From Phoronis australis (Eukaryota; Phoronida; Phoronidae), in assembly GCA_002633005.1 (NCBI GenBank), contig NMRA01000084.1, forward strand, positions 589,267-653,266: DNA of 64,000 bases. Reading direction: 5' to 3'. The translations under genes were made by a program, and so were the position numbers. The first letter of the stretch is position 1. Each line of letters begins with the position of its first letter. The notes beneath the pieces are model-generated. The model had not been told where the DNA came from. It saw nothing but the letters and a program-made list of their open reading frames with translations, and searched no databases. Shown here in pieces: positions 23,188-35,082 of this stretch.

Positions 23188-25545
23188 CCGTACAGGTATA
23201 GTCCCATCAGATTTGGACATTATGATCCTTTCTCTTGGAACTATTCTATGGTGAATCACATGGGTGTGATGTCATCACTTTCTGTCCCTACTGTATTACA
23301 TTGACATGCTGAATTACAGAAAGACACTGTTTTGACAAGTTGGTTACGTTTCCAGGAATACACAATATTGGCCTGACAAATTGCTGGGGATAGATCCTCA
23401 CTGCCGCTAATACGTGGCGCTGTTCTTCCCAGCCTCCTTGCCCTGAAGGCCGAAGTTCTTCATCGTGGACACTAACAAACGTAGTTGGTTGAATTCACGA
23501 CTTAAGTTGCAAGGCTAGGCTGAGTTGCATAAAAGTTATACACCGTACAACAACAATGACGTCGCATTATCATGCGTCACGCTGTTATTATTAAACAATG
23601 CACCTGATGTCATGCAACAATCAAACTTATCCAGCGGATAACTTTTGAAGCTTCCTGCAACTTAGCCCAGCTAGGCGCCCACGTCTTCCAGTTTATACCA
23701 AAAACAACTGGAATCAATGAATGTAATGTGACTGGATTATTGCTGTCTGAATACGCCGCCCAGAAAAAGGTCGTTTCCATTTGCTGAGACTGTTTTGAAA
23801 GTATAAATTGGCGATTCATCTGTTGGTCCGCGGTCTGCTCTGGCTGGAAGTCATCTTCTGAAAAGAGTATGCTAATGATTAAACCTCTGGCACCTGTTCA
23901 ATAGAGGGCGCTTAATTTGGAGTGAGTGGACTTCCTTTTGTAGTATTACGTCACTCTGTAGATTCTGAGCCGTGTAAATCTCTGCTTTGGTATTTTTCTT
24001 CCTTTGACTCTCTATTTTAATAATTAAAGTGTACTTCTGAAAGGCATTATAATTCCAACTGGCACTAGTTGGCCTAAAAACTTAACGCTGCTTTTCGCCG
24101 TTCTTTAGCCGTCAATATTGCTTTCTTGACCGATTTTGATATTTTACCGAATGAGCCGGGAGTTCATGTCACACCCAATGTGCACGTACAGTTGTTGTGT
24201 TCCTCAATTTTTTGAGTAGGCCAACTCTAATTAATTTTGAAGAGTTTTTTGAGTCGCTGATGATTTCGATGCAGTTCTAACTGAAATAGACTACTATCGT
24301 TTTAAGGAACATTATGATCGCGATTTTTGAGAGTAAACAGCCTTATTAAATTTTCGTTTCAGCTAGCTAAATGGCGAAATGCACCATTCCCGTTGGTTAC
24401 AAATAAAATTCAAACGTGATCCTTGCTGATGAAGTTTAAATTTCACATCTCATCCTGAGATAATGGTGAAATTTTGTTTTTATACAGGGACTGACAAACA
24501 TGATGTCTCACCCTATATTCTTAACGGTGATGTTCTCACTTAGTCCCACGCAGCACTCAAAAGAGACGCTTCACACACACCTACCATGCAACTTACTTTA
24601 ACCTTCCTTGTCATGTTCTTTGAACGGACGCTGAACCCTCCACAAAAAGTGAGTGTTGTGCAACCGATGTTATAATAACACAAAGTAGAGATACTAGCAT
24701 GAGTGTAAAAACCCGATATAACATTTCATTTCAAATCAAACACCTACGATTTGTTTGCACTTTTTACATAACTCATACGTAGGAGTAGCCAACTTTAAGA
24801 TCCCTGGTTCCGACGAGCGTTTATTCATCAGAGGAGCAAAAAGTAGGAATTTATCAATGATTGAACACATAACTGATTAGTGCAAAAACAATTTCATCGG
24901 AAGTATCACGTAGTCTTGCGTTTTTGTTGAAAAGTTATACAAAGGCACTTTAGCACGGTTAAGCAAAGTTTGAAATGTCTCAGATGTACTTTCTTTTGTG
25001 AAAAAGGAGATAGCCCATAAAAATACTACACCACTGACCCGACATTTCAAAAAATCATAGACCAGAACCAGCTTTACTGTTAACTGAAACATGAATAATT
25101 TTGGATCTTGAAAGACGAAACTTAGTAGTTTTACGAGCGTTACTACTAGCTCTCACATGAACCGAGAGGAGTTGGAACACACAACTGTCGGCGTTGTTGT
25201 TTTTTTTTTGCTCATTTCAACCTGATATCAGCTATGAATCGACAATATTTTTGTATAGAACAATGCGATCGCTTATCAACGTTACATTTCGCGTGGTCTT
25301 TTGCTCTAGATTTCATAATCTATAGTGCATTCTAATTGTGTTCCTTGTGAGAGCGTGTGACCTAAATGATGCTCATGAGAAGGACGTTTCCTGCATAAGC
25401 TATATTTAGCAACAGAACGAGTTCTGGTGACGTAAACGTCTAACGAGTTGGGAATTCTAGCCAAGCGTGATGTTCTGATGGAAATCCACCAATCAATGGC
25501 ATTGTTTCATGGCAGCTAATGAGCTCTGGTGATGAACTCTCGCAT
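23188..25545. other. No supported gene
   Basis: Only chance-length frames are seen. A small hairpin, CCAACT-ggcact-AGTTGG, lies near 24060. Confidence 0.45.
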
Positions 25546-25816
25546 GTGTGACGTCGGCAGTGTGACGTCGTCGCTAGTCCTGGGGTTCCCTTTTACAAGT
25601 TGAGATAAAAATAGATCGTGTAGTAGCAACTGAACAGCGAAAGCGATCGCGCAGCGGCAGAAAGATTGATGTTGAACGGAGAATCAAGTATAAAGCACAA
25701 GACCGTCATTTGTAAACAGTATATCACCACGTTTTGGTGTTGAAAGCTGGAAAATACTGGTTCAACCCCCAAAATTGAGACAGCCTGGAATATCGTAGTT
25801 TGCGATCCGCCAAAAG
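25546..25816 (+). promoter_or_regulatory. CRE-like promoter with possible non-coding first exon
   Basis: An 11-bp direct repeat, GTGTGACGTCG, occurs at 25546 and 25560, giving two CRE-like half-palindromes. A TATA-like GATAAAAATA follows at 25604-25613. About 200 bp downstream, CAAAAG|GTAAGC (exon end 25816) is a good splice donor. The interval carries no open ATG frame, so a transcript would begin with a 5' UTR exon. The order CRE-TATA-donor is what supports the call. No downstream coding exon can be linked to it. Confidence 0.3.
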
Positions 25817-26373
25817 GTAAGCGGAAATTCCCTGTTTTGAAATAAGTCGAACTACAGTTGGATTTTCGAGAAAATATACTGGACCCCATACCAAAACAAC
25901 GGATTAGAACTACATAACGTCTTCTAAATTTTGATACCAGAAAAGGAAACTTGTGTTAGTCGTGGCCAAAAGGTCATCATAACTGGTTGTGAACAATTCG
26001 TCAATTATTTCCTTTCCCTTGCACGCAGCAGGTAACACATTTTCCTCATATAGTCTACTAACGGCTTTATTCAGGATGAACCTTCTATTTTGTATCAATG
26101 TGGGAAAGTGCTTGTGAAGGCGGTATGTACCTAAGTCTTGGCGATAATCAAGACAAAAACTGTATGATCGCCTAGTTATAACGAGTTTAATAGGCTCACA
26201 GAATTATTCTTTAGAGGTGTCTAGCTCTCAGATAGGCAATGCATCCTTGTGGATACCGTAGGTATAAACGCGATAGCCTTGCAATTGAACTACTCAACCG
26301 ATTTACCGTTTGAGTGTTGGAATCAAGTATACTAAATAATATGTATTGAAAGAGCTGTGGATAGTAGAGTGAA
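25817..26373. other. No supported gene
   Basis: Nothing recognisable. If the flanking candidates are real, this is either an intron or the spacer between two promoters. Confidence 0.4.
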
Positions 26374-26381
26374 TATAAAAG
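26374..26381 (+). promoter_or_regulatory. TATA box ahead of candidate first exon
   Basis: TATAAAAG lies 50 bp upstream of the ATG at 26424, placing a start site near 26405 and a very short 5' UTR. Confidence 0.3.
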
Positions 26382-26423
26382 CTCATCAATACAGTAGGGG
26401 GCTTCTCTATTTTTGTCCGAAAT

Positions 26424-26578
26424 ATGCAAGTTGCACCTGGCCAAAAAGTGGTGACCTTGGTCACGAGTAATCACGGCTGTCAACGGATCGAATGTTTACA
26501 TCTGGCCAAGTACGTAGCTCTGGTAATAGGATTGAATTTAAATCAATTGCATGAAAGAGCGACACACTTTATACACAG
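26424..26578 (+). CDS. Candidate first coding exon (unrecognised)
   Basis: An ATG at 26424 (context AATATGC, weak) opens a frame of 51 codons plus two bases that ends exactly at CAG|GTAAGT (donor at 26579), one of only two perfect CAGGTAAGT sites seen on the plus strand. The other is the transposon intron. The peptide begins MQVAPGQKVVTLVTSNHGCQ and has no signal peptide or known motif. A TATA box lies 50 bp upstream and the frame stays open back to a stop just before it. TATA, ATG, open frame and donor in the right order make this one of the better host-gene candidates here. No second exon was found, and the minus strand is also open over part of it. Confidence 0.3.
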
Positions 26579-27318
26579 GTAAGTCAAACTTTTAAGCATA
26601 TCCCGGCTGCAGTTATGGCTTGCTAGTTACCCATGGTTTCCTTGGGGTCAGGGTTGGTGAACCAACCACCTTTGAGGTTTTTATACTCACGCCACCTATG
26701 TGAGCAGTTAAGCTAGACAATGATGCACGTACACAACCTCCGCGTACATTTGAAGTGACAATGCGTTCAATATAAAACGTGAAGTCATCTAACTCCTAAA
26801 TGATGATTTGAATAAAAGTGATTATGTGGTGATCAAAAGCTTCGTGACAAGCCGGGAAAGGCTTAAAATATGAATGGCGTTTTTAGGAATTGTTTGTTCA
26901 GATTAACTACCACATCAATGAAATTGTGATATCCTAGTTGCAATTGTTTTAAACGGATTCTTGTTGATTGTTTTGCTGGTTGAAAGAAGGTTTCACTCTC
27001 AAGTACACGAGACTGCAATGTGAAGGCAGTGAACTGTGTGTGTTTCTCTCCTCTCACGCTGAAGAGCTCCAATTAATTCAAAAATTGCCACTCCAGGACA
27101 ACCGACTAGCATGACAATAAAATCATGTTGTATTAGAACACAAAATACTCAAGAGTCGCTGGGATTTGCAACTAATCAAACATGGAACACGTTTATTAGG
27201 AATAAATCATCGTCTAATCAATTTATTATTACTAATAATCTTGAGATAGATTTCGATGGTAGACAAATTTAACCATATGTTTAGCCGCTAATTGGTGAGG
27301 CGTCGTCTCAGCTCAGAC
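26579..27318. other. No supported gene
   Basis: AT-rich. It would be intron if the exon at 26424 is real. I find no matching acceptor with a convincing exon. Confidence 0.4.
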
Positions 27319-27411
27319 ATGGACTCCGTAGCGAGTTTCTTAACTAGCCCTCTAGTAATTATCAACAAAGACCGCGAGTACAGTTCGTTTTTATCCATAA
27401 TGAACGCGTAG
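27319..27411 (+). CDS. Short ORF (unrecognised, 30 aa)
   Basis: GACATGGAC is a good start context. The frame reads MDSVASFLTSPLVIINKDRE and stops at 27411. There is no donor within it that I trust. Listed because of start context only. Confidence 0.12.
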   Translation: MDSVASFLTSPLVIINKDREYSSFLSIMNA

Positions 27412-29269
27412 TATGAGATAGATACGGCTTTGGGGAGTTTTAATCACGTTTGTGATAACGGATCCGCAAAAACGTTTTGATTTCTAACCCCAATATGGAT
27501 TTCTTTGAGGTGAACTCAGATTTTATAGAAGTGCATACATGTACGTGTTTGTCAACGTTAGCTGTCTTTTAATTAAAATCTTGTCAATTTAGCGGCAAAA
27601 TAATATGAGGTTTGTTGGCACATTTGGACAAGTAATAATAGTCAGTGTGAATTTCAAACTAAATGCATGATATGAAACTTAAGCTAAGGGCTCACGGAAT
27701 TTCCCTGTGAAAATTGTTGTTCGACATTACGATCGGCATCTTAGCCGTTGATCAAATAACCAATCCATTTTAATATCTCCTCAGAAAGTTAATTAGTGTG
27801 TGCTTTTAAAATCAACAAATTACCCGTGATCGCGACTTTTTCTAATAACAGGATTCAATGCAGTATTCACGTGCCTAGATTTGCTTCCATCGCTTAAACG
27901 GGCGGATATGAAGCTAACCAAAGAGAAAACATGAGAAATGCCCTTCGTTGTTCGACAAAACCCTGTTGTGGGGCAATTGACTTTTCCACGGGCAGTACCA
28001 AAAAGTACGAATTTTAACGCAGAAACCATAGATAATAAAACTAGTAGAAATTTCGGTTTTAGGCATGGTGGTCTTTCTGATGGCGTGGTGACTTCTATCG
28101 CCTCATGTCTCCCATGGCCGCCATCATGTCACGGACGTGGCGCTCAAATGAGAGACTTACCTCACGATGACATTCGTTACGAAGGGGCCATTTTCCAGTT
28201 TGGTTCCCCACGAAAGTGGTTATTATTTAAATGGAACCCTGTAAAAGGCCAATATCTGCAACAACTCAAATACTTTTTATTTGGTTCCACGCTTTATTGA
28301 CGTTTGTTGGGTCAGAATATCACAGACGGTCATTTATTTAATTTCACATCAATTAATAAACTGTGTTTAGGGTTTAAAATCCCTAAATATTACGTCTTGG
28401 AAAATGCTCTTCCAAAGGACAAACAAATGGACCCCATTTAGTCATTACTTACTAAATATTTTTTTATTTGTGGCGTGTCTCTAAAAGGGTGTATCCTAAA
28501 TTCCCAGAGGCACAGTCGTCAAAGTATGATAGTCTACCCCCGGCTGGATGGACCGTAATGTATACATGAAGATGAATTCAAGACGAACTTCCAAAGGTTA
28601 AATTGTGAGGTACTTTCTCGCATGATCTTCGACGTCTCTGTTGGTCATCGATAGGTGATTGCTGAGCTGAACAGATGAGTGTTCGACAGTCACCAAACAT
28701 TTTCGCCCGCCTCAACAACAGATGGCTTCTTTTTCACCCTGTTGTGATCGTCGGCAAAACAATCGCTGTCAAAATTGTGACTTTATAAAAAAATAGGCCC
28801 GGATGTTGTGCAGGCGAACGATGTACAGCAAAGTGTATCAATTGTCACATGCAATCACTTAAGCACTTCATCGATTGATTACACAAAAATGTAAACATTG
28901 TGTACATAGTTTTATTTATTCTGTCTTATCGACTTAAATCATCGTTGACAATGAATAACGCAGTTTCGTTTACTAGTCGAAAAATGGACCTATCAGTTTT
29001 TAATTGATAATTACGTTCAACAGTGGAAGGAGCAATGCGAGACGACGGGTGCTGTAGGAGCACATTTTAAACTGAAAACTAATTTGTAGCCAGCCATTTT
29101 CAATATGTAGTTATGTTTTTACACTGGTGAACTTTAGCTGTGTTTTTCGCTTTGCTTAGATATTTTGTGCCACCTGGGAAACACGAAGGAGAAACTCTAC
29201 CGTAACGACACTTTCCGTGAATTTTAATGCGACTTTATCGGGGGGTAAAATTGTTTTTCGTATTTGTGC
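27412..29269. other. No supported gene
   Basis: A 120-codon plus frame (27938-28300) is unrecognised. On minus, CGTGAG|GTAAGT near 28156 is a strong donor-like site beside GCCGCCATC (about 28115), a YY1-like motif, but no coding exon fits. Confidence 0.4.
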
Positions 29270-29335
29270 ATCGGTTCGGAATCGAACGAACCCCCGCGCT
29301 TGGAGTATAACGCTTTGCTGCAGAACTGAGTCTCA
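29270..29335 (-). repeat. tRNA-like fragment, possible tRNA-derived SINE head
   Basis: On the minus strand, GACTCAGTTCTGCAGCAAAG resembles a D-arm or A box. GCGTTATACTCCAAGCGC resembles an anticodon arm. GGTTCGTTCGATTCC resembles a B box (GGTTCGANTCC) with four extra bases. The acceptor stem cannot be closed and the T-arm is disrupted, so it is not a functional tRNA gene. It may be the remnant of a tRNA-derived SINE or a chance match. Confidence 0.2.
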
Positions 29336-31900
29336 TTTCATAAATGACAGACTGAGTTTTAAGCGTAAATAACTGGTACATAAACACACCGGACGACACC
29401 GGCGCTTTGTAATAAAAGGACAAAAACACAGCAATTTTGCTGTTTTTAGCTCTGGCCAAACCTTATAACTTCAAGACGTCTATCGCACCCAACAATAATC
29501 CAATAAACCATAAATACAATTATATACCTTTAGCGATAACGAATGCAGTCGTGGTTGTTAGGAGTGCTTTAGAAATAAATTTCGTTGATGTCTTCGTTTT
29601 CATGCCTGAACGAATTTAAGCACGTGGCAACAGAATTCAAAAAACACCGACCACAGCATTTTGCCCAGTTTAGATGACTGAAAACGAAAATAGACTTATG
29701 CATTTTCCTCTCAAAAATTCGGCCTCCTAATACTCTTTTCAGTGACAGGGTTTTATTTCTGATACCAAAAAACTTCGAAACTATCAGTTTCCCAAGAAAA
29801 CGTTTGGGTTTGGCCAACTCTAAAATTGGGGATTCGCGCATGTACATTGTACTATGCCTATGACTTGAATTGCCAGATCATTTGGCTATGATTCAGCTGT
29901 GTGCTTGGTAATGTTTTAAATCCAAATCGCTTCGCTTCAACGTTGACAAGTAAAACAGCGAGGTAAAATGCTGCAACTTTTATTACAATGTTGTTCTTTT
30001 ACTTGGAAATCCGAAGATTTTGAAATTTCGTGCCAAATTTACTAACACTGATACTTGTCACTGCTGGGATTTCACATTTGAAAACGTTTGAAAAGTCCGT
30101 CACAAAGCTGACTCTCGTGTATCACCTAAATCAATGTGAGCAATAGCCATTTTCCGATAGCGACGACATGATGAAATATGCCTTGTCGCTAGATGGCGAG
30201 ATGGTATTTGGTTCCTGCTTCCTGCGCGTTATCGGCTTCGCAAAAACACAGTCAAGTTCTTAACTGTATGGGCGTCCTTGTTTGGAATGTCACGTGAGTT
30301 GACTAGCCAAATGAGCGTCGCGTTAGTGATTTGCATTCACCAGGAACTAACACCGGCTCAATATACAAATACGGTGAGATTATACATGGACGGTTAATGT
30401 GTTGTCGTTAATCAGAGGGCGTCAAGGTAAAACACAATTATTGTGATGATGGACCAATCTGTGCCCTCTGTTGATCAGTTACTCGAAGTTATTTTTATGA
30501 CAAGTCGTGCGTCCGAATAGGTCGGAGCCGTCTAGCCTCTGCTAGGTACTAGTCTACACAGAATTCCTCTATCATCTAAGGATACAAGAGAAATATTTCC
30601 AATGATTTTTACAAATTTTTTGATGTTATCATGCCGTCGAATTGCAACTCGTTGTGCGGTGGGATCTTCAAAAGTCAAAAATTCCTGATGTCTCGAAATG
30701 TTTTTGAATGGAAAATTAGCTTTTCCTCTCTGTCTACTCTGCGGCCTTAGTAGAGAAGAAGCTGAATTAGGGTCAAGCGGAATACCCTTTCCTTCTCTAG
30801 CAACGCTAAAAATTTGCATGTAGAAGATTTCCTATTAAAATGGCAGGTTCGGGAGTACCAAATGTTAGACAGTGACATTTGGTTACGGGGCACGTTGACG
30901 TTTTTTTTCCAATTTTGTAGTTGGCTGTCTTTCGGCGCAACATAAGGCATCCGTCAAAACACTTCTCGGAGTTTCACGAACGTGTTTGTCACTCGTAACG
31001 CCAGGTGTCCCGGTGTTTGGGTTTTGGATACACTTACAGTCGCGACATAGAAATGTAAATTAACAAATAACATTATAAAAATACCTTTATTTTGACTATT
31101 TTGTTATCATATGACAACAACAGTGGCATCGCAGTCCATCATGCGCCCCATTACAACCGTAGAGCAATACTGTTGACGTCAATAAGCAATTAAAAACTTA
31201 CTCAGATTTACTGAGATACAAATTCCAGCAAAATAACCCCAGGCCACGTTTTAAAAGTGATGACAGAATCATTAATCTTATCTGTTCGGCGATAAACGTG
31301 TGAACAGTATAAATAATGTTCTTGTGTTTGGAATAGTTTGTCAGTTGCTATATTTCTATCTTGCTTGCTAATGTATAATTTCACACCAGAGATAATGGAG
31401 AATTCGAAATTGGAATTTAAAAACCTGAACGTTAATTTGGTTACATGATCTGTTTCTATACTAAAAAGTTAGCTTTTTGCTGTCGATCACTTCATAATGG
31501 AAAGAAAAAGTGTCATGTAACTGTAAAAGTCAACGCTCACATGTCGTCCGACCAAAAGCCAAGTCGGACCTCTGACCCATTGTCTGTGAAAATTTACTTG
31601 TGAACACTCGGCATTGTTATAATCTCAAATCTGCATACTTGCCATTAAATGGCATTAGGAACACCTCGGTATTTTCGTAACCTCAAATTTGAGACAACGA
31701 AAATACCCGGATATTGCGAATTGTGAGAAGACCATATTGCAATGTTTGCGATTAGGCTCTGTTTGCCCACGGTGGTCACGTGTGATAGGCCAAAATAAAA
31801 CCGTGCCTTCCGATCAGGCTTCTGACTGTCTTGTGTAAAATTAACCTCTGACACAGCGCCCCCTATACCGAAAAGCGGCCCTACGGAAACATAATGAACG
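29336..31900. other. No supported gene
   Basis: Frames of up to 95 codons on minus (30819-30532) are not recognisable. TGACGTCA lies at 31174. No exon evidence. Confidence 0.45.
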
Positions 31901-31920
31901 ACACACGGAATTCCGTGTGT
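31901..31920. repeat. Perfect 20-bp palindrome
   Basis: ACACACGGAATTCCGTGTGT is its own reverse complement. It has no loop and no coding context. Confidence 0.85.
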
Positions 31921-32977
31921 GAGCGAGCATCAATGCGCATGCTTGGTCCGAAGTTTACTGATCACATCGCCATTTCTGGAACACACTTTCTACATGTATG
32001 CACTGTACTTGCTTGGGCTTAAGTCTCTGGATGGGGTTTTCTTGATTTTGTTTACTCCGTTTTAATAACTTAAACTATTCAAGTCAAACGTCGTCGCCTA
32101 CGTAGCAGTTAGTTGAAAGGGGTTTCCCAGGCTTCAACCAATGAGAATGGCTGAATCTTATGACGTTGGTTCCATTACTTTATCCAATGTTAAACAACAT
32201 ACCACTGTGCTACCTTCCGTAGCACTGTGGAAGAGTGTAGTGTAAAATCAACATCTGAATGGGGCGAATAAATTGTATACAGATGGACTCCGCAAACATT
32301 TTGCATTGCAAATAGGGAAAGAAAATCCCACAGTGCGTCACTACAAAAAAAAACTCACTTTGGAATGTAAATTAAATAAAATGTCGGATAGCATTGACAC
32401 TGTATCGTTTTCAACTTGCACCACTATGTTTCGAGCAAATTTCACAACGGTTGCTGATTACCTGAACAATACTGCACCAGTAGGTGAACGCGAATAACTC
32501 CACGCGAGTCTTAAAGAATCGGACGAAATTTTTTAAAGCCACGTTTTACGATTCAATCACACATCTACTGTGACTGTAGGGCTTGGAAGTATATGTTTAA
32601 TGTGTTTCATAGGCAAGAAAATAATTATATATCATAGTGACATGTTCATAAGCAATTCCAAGTTATAATTCAATGAAAACACCCTCTAACGGGTTTACTG
32701 GTCACTCAAAAGCGATGAGAAGAGAATCCACATGCCCAGCAAACTACAATGTACATGTAGTTTATATATTTGTAATATTTGTCTCGTGGTTGAAAATGCA
32801 CTCGATTGGTTGAAATAATCCAATTTCTTAAACTGTTTTGTGACCCTAATTAAAAGGCTGTATTTTTGAAATATCTAATAAACTAGTCACTGTCAACCCG
32901 TGATAGTAGAACTTTTCTGAATTTAGAAGTCGATGGGAATTTATTGCGCTCATTCACAACACTGTGCCATTCTCGCA
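31921..32977. other. No supported gene; small hairpin
   Basis: CCACTGTGCTA-ccttccg-TAGCACTGTGG (32202-32230) forms a stem with one mismatch. CCAATG sequences occur near 32140. No supported coding region. Confidence 0.45.
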
Positions 32978-32987
32978 GTCACGTGAC
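32978..32987. promoter_or_regulatory. GTCACGTGAC E-box immediately before an ATG
   Basis: A perfect 10-bp palindrome matching the extended E-box bound by bHLH-Zip factors such as USF and TFEB. It sits one base upstream of the ATG at 32989. Confidence 0.3.
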
Positions 32988-32988
32988 C

Positions 32989-33180
32989 ATGCGGGATTTA
33001 TTCGTTTTAGCAGCATTCATGATGCTTCCTGTATTATTTGCTTACACAAAATTGCTCAAAAACTGTCTGGGATTTTCCATATCTGGAGACAATTTTTTTA
33101 ACGTGAACCTATTTACTATGTTCAGAATTGACCTATCGCAAGCTCCGCCCCCTTGCGTAAAGCCGACAAACAAACAATAA
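32989..33180 (+). CDS. Candidate small secreted or membrane peptide (unrecognised, 63 aa)
   Basis: The ATG in ACCATGC context opens 63 codons ending in TAA at 33180. Residues 1-18 read MRDLFVLAAFMMLPVLFA, a convincing signal peptide or membrane segment: a charged start, a hydrophobic core, and a small residue at a plausible cleavage point. The mature part has two Cys (residues 26 and 56) and a Pro-rich stretch, APPPC. An extended E-box lies directly upstream. There is no known family and no AATAAA close by. The length is within chance range, so the hydrophobic N-terminus is the only specific support. Confidence 0.25.
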   Translation: MRDLFVLAAFMMLPVLFAYTKLLKNCLGFSISGDNFFNVNLFTMFRIDLSQAPPPCVKPTNKQ

Positions 33181-33660
33181 GTTTTACCCGGCAACGTGTT
33201 GCTTGTTGCCTTAATGGCGCCTTAGAAACGAAGGTGGGTCAAGAATGATGCGCTCTGGTTGGTCAGTCAAGCCGTAGATCAAAGTCTTGGCGATAGGTCA
33301 ATTCGTCTAAGACTAACAACGGAAGCGCTAACAATGAAATCTGAGAGACACTTTTCAAATTAAGACATTCTGTGACCAATTGAAATACTATGAATTAAAA
33401 TCGGTAGATTTTTTTTCGCGATGTCTCGTTCCGATGTTGGTATTCGTGCTCGGACTGCTTTCCCTGAAAAACGCTATTTCGTGTAAAACACTGAACTTTT
33501 TGCCCTCGATGTACAAACATGTTATATACTGCGCTTTATTATTGTGACAGTCGCATTAAAGAGGCATAGAACCCGAAAGATCGTCAAAAATACCGTTTAA
33601 ACAACTCCTGACGAAAGTGAGATCTCAAAACGTCTACTACAAAATCATTTACTTTCCCCT
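33181..33660. other. No supported gene
   Basis: Nothing recognisable. Confidence 0.45.
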
Positions 33661-34119
33661 GTGGAGAAATTTCCAGAAAAATCACGATTTTTGAAATACG
33701 CGCAAAGGAAAAACGCTAACCTCTCTTTCGCCAATGATAAATGCGAGCATGGGCTCACAGTCAGTTGTTTGAAGTTGCTTGAGGTCAAAGCTCACATTTT
33801 CCATATGAGGGAAATGTGCTACATCTATGTCTTGCCATACCAAATATGGAGACGTGCTTTGCATTGTGGGAAAAATCAACCAAGTGGAGAGCAGTTGACA
33901 GATCGATTTTTTTTGAAATTTGAAAATAAACGAAAAGGTTTAATGCAAATAAAAATTACAAATCTTTGGGAAAAAATCCTGAAACTACCTGATGGGCATG
34001 TTGAATCATGTTTCAGTGGCAAGGAACCTCTTTCAATATTTCAATTTAGTCTGTTTATCGCATTCAAGGTCAACTTCATGCTGAAGCTTGAGGTGTGTTC
34101 TCCAATGGCGATCACGTGA
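33661..34119 (+). CDS. Long open frame, unrecognised (152 codons)
   Basis: At this composition a frame this long is expected less than once per window, so it deserves listing. It begins at GTG. The first ATG inside is well downstream, at residues HMREMCYIYV. No domain, signal peptide or repeat is visible, and overlapping minus frames exist. GATCACGTGATTC lies at 34110, at the end of the frame. It could be an exon, a decayed repeat or chance. Confidence 0.15.
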   Translation: MEKFPEKSRFLKYAQRKNANLSFANDKCEHGLTVSCLKLLEVKAHIFHMREMCYIYVLPYQIWRRALHCGKNQPSGEQLTDRFFLKFENKRKGLMQIKITNLWEKILKLPDGHVESCFSGKEPLSIFQFSLFIAFKVNFMLKLEVCSPMAIT

Positions 34120-34208
34120 TTCACTGTATGTGGAGCTAAAATAGGTCAGCAGGCATTTTCAAGTGAGTCACCGACAGCTTCGGATTTATGATAAAATATA
34201 TAGCATGA

Positions 34209-35082
34209 CATAGGCGGATTTAGGGGGGGAGCCCAGNCCTTGGCTGCCGCAGAAAAAAATAAAACAGCAAGAGCGTAGAGAAATGTTGAGTTTATTAACT
34301 AACACGGCTGAAACAAGATTTAAATATGTGCAGTTTTAATGTTTGGGGGGGCTCAGATCTAATTTAAAGTGTCAAATTCGGAACACGGCGCAATCGTAAC
34401 GGAACTATGCCTAACTATAGGCTCTCCCGCGATATCCCATTCGATCGGCAGTGGCAATGGGCACTACGACTCCGTTTCCGTCGTCTGCTCCACCGTGCAA
34501 TGAAGAAAATTACTTCATTTTTTAAAGAAACTGGAATCTGATTGATGGTGAAAATGCAGAAGCTGCTGGTAAAATGTCAATTTAAATCTAAGCCTTAGTG
34601 AATCACTCCGAAACTCTTAATTCTCTCTTTGTCAAACCTTAACTTAGACGATTTCCAAAGCAATCGCGTCATTATTGCCAACACAAAAAAAACGGGTTTG
34701 GTCTTTTGGGCAATTGGGGACTATTTTAAATACAACAAATTTGTTACGAATTGATTGCACAAAATATAAAACATGTGATAAGCATTACAAAAAGAAGCAG
34801 TTTTCGCGTGCAAACGCTGTGGACCATGAATAAATAGGTCTCTTAGTATCAAATTAGGAGTTAAATCGTGATGGTGCAGAGTCTGTGCTACTTGCAGATT
34901 TTTGTGGTTGACACTTTCTTCGTTTTTTTTTTGCCTTTTTTCTTGGATAATACTTCGAGAATCAAGGAAAGTGCTTGATTTTAGAGGAAAAAACAGAAAA
35001 ATTTCCTGGGTGGGAAGGGGGGCAAACCCCGCTTCCAGACAGAATGTTGCCCCCCCCTTCTGATATCCTAGATCCGTCATTT
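34209..35082. mobile_element. hAT-like non-autonomous element, about 870 bp
   Basis: The left end is CATAGGCGGATTTAGG followed by a G-run. The right end, read on minus, is AATGACGGATCTAGG, also followed by a G-rich run. Together they resemble the CAGTGGCGGATCCAGG-type end seen elsewhere in the window. Inside the right end, GAAGGGGGGCAA and its complement can pair. A 119-codon minus frame inside (35080-34721) has no transposase features. Target duplication is not clear: only CATGA is shared near the two flanks. One N lies at 34237. Confidence 0.42.

Noticed and set aside
29262-29345. Functional tRNA gene on minus
   Set aside because: T-arm carries four extra bases and no acceptor stem can be closed.
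34721-35080. 119-codon minus frame
   Set aside because: It lies wholly inside the hAT-like repeat and has no transposase motif.
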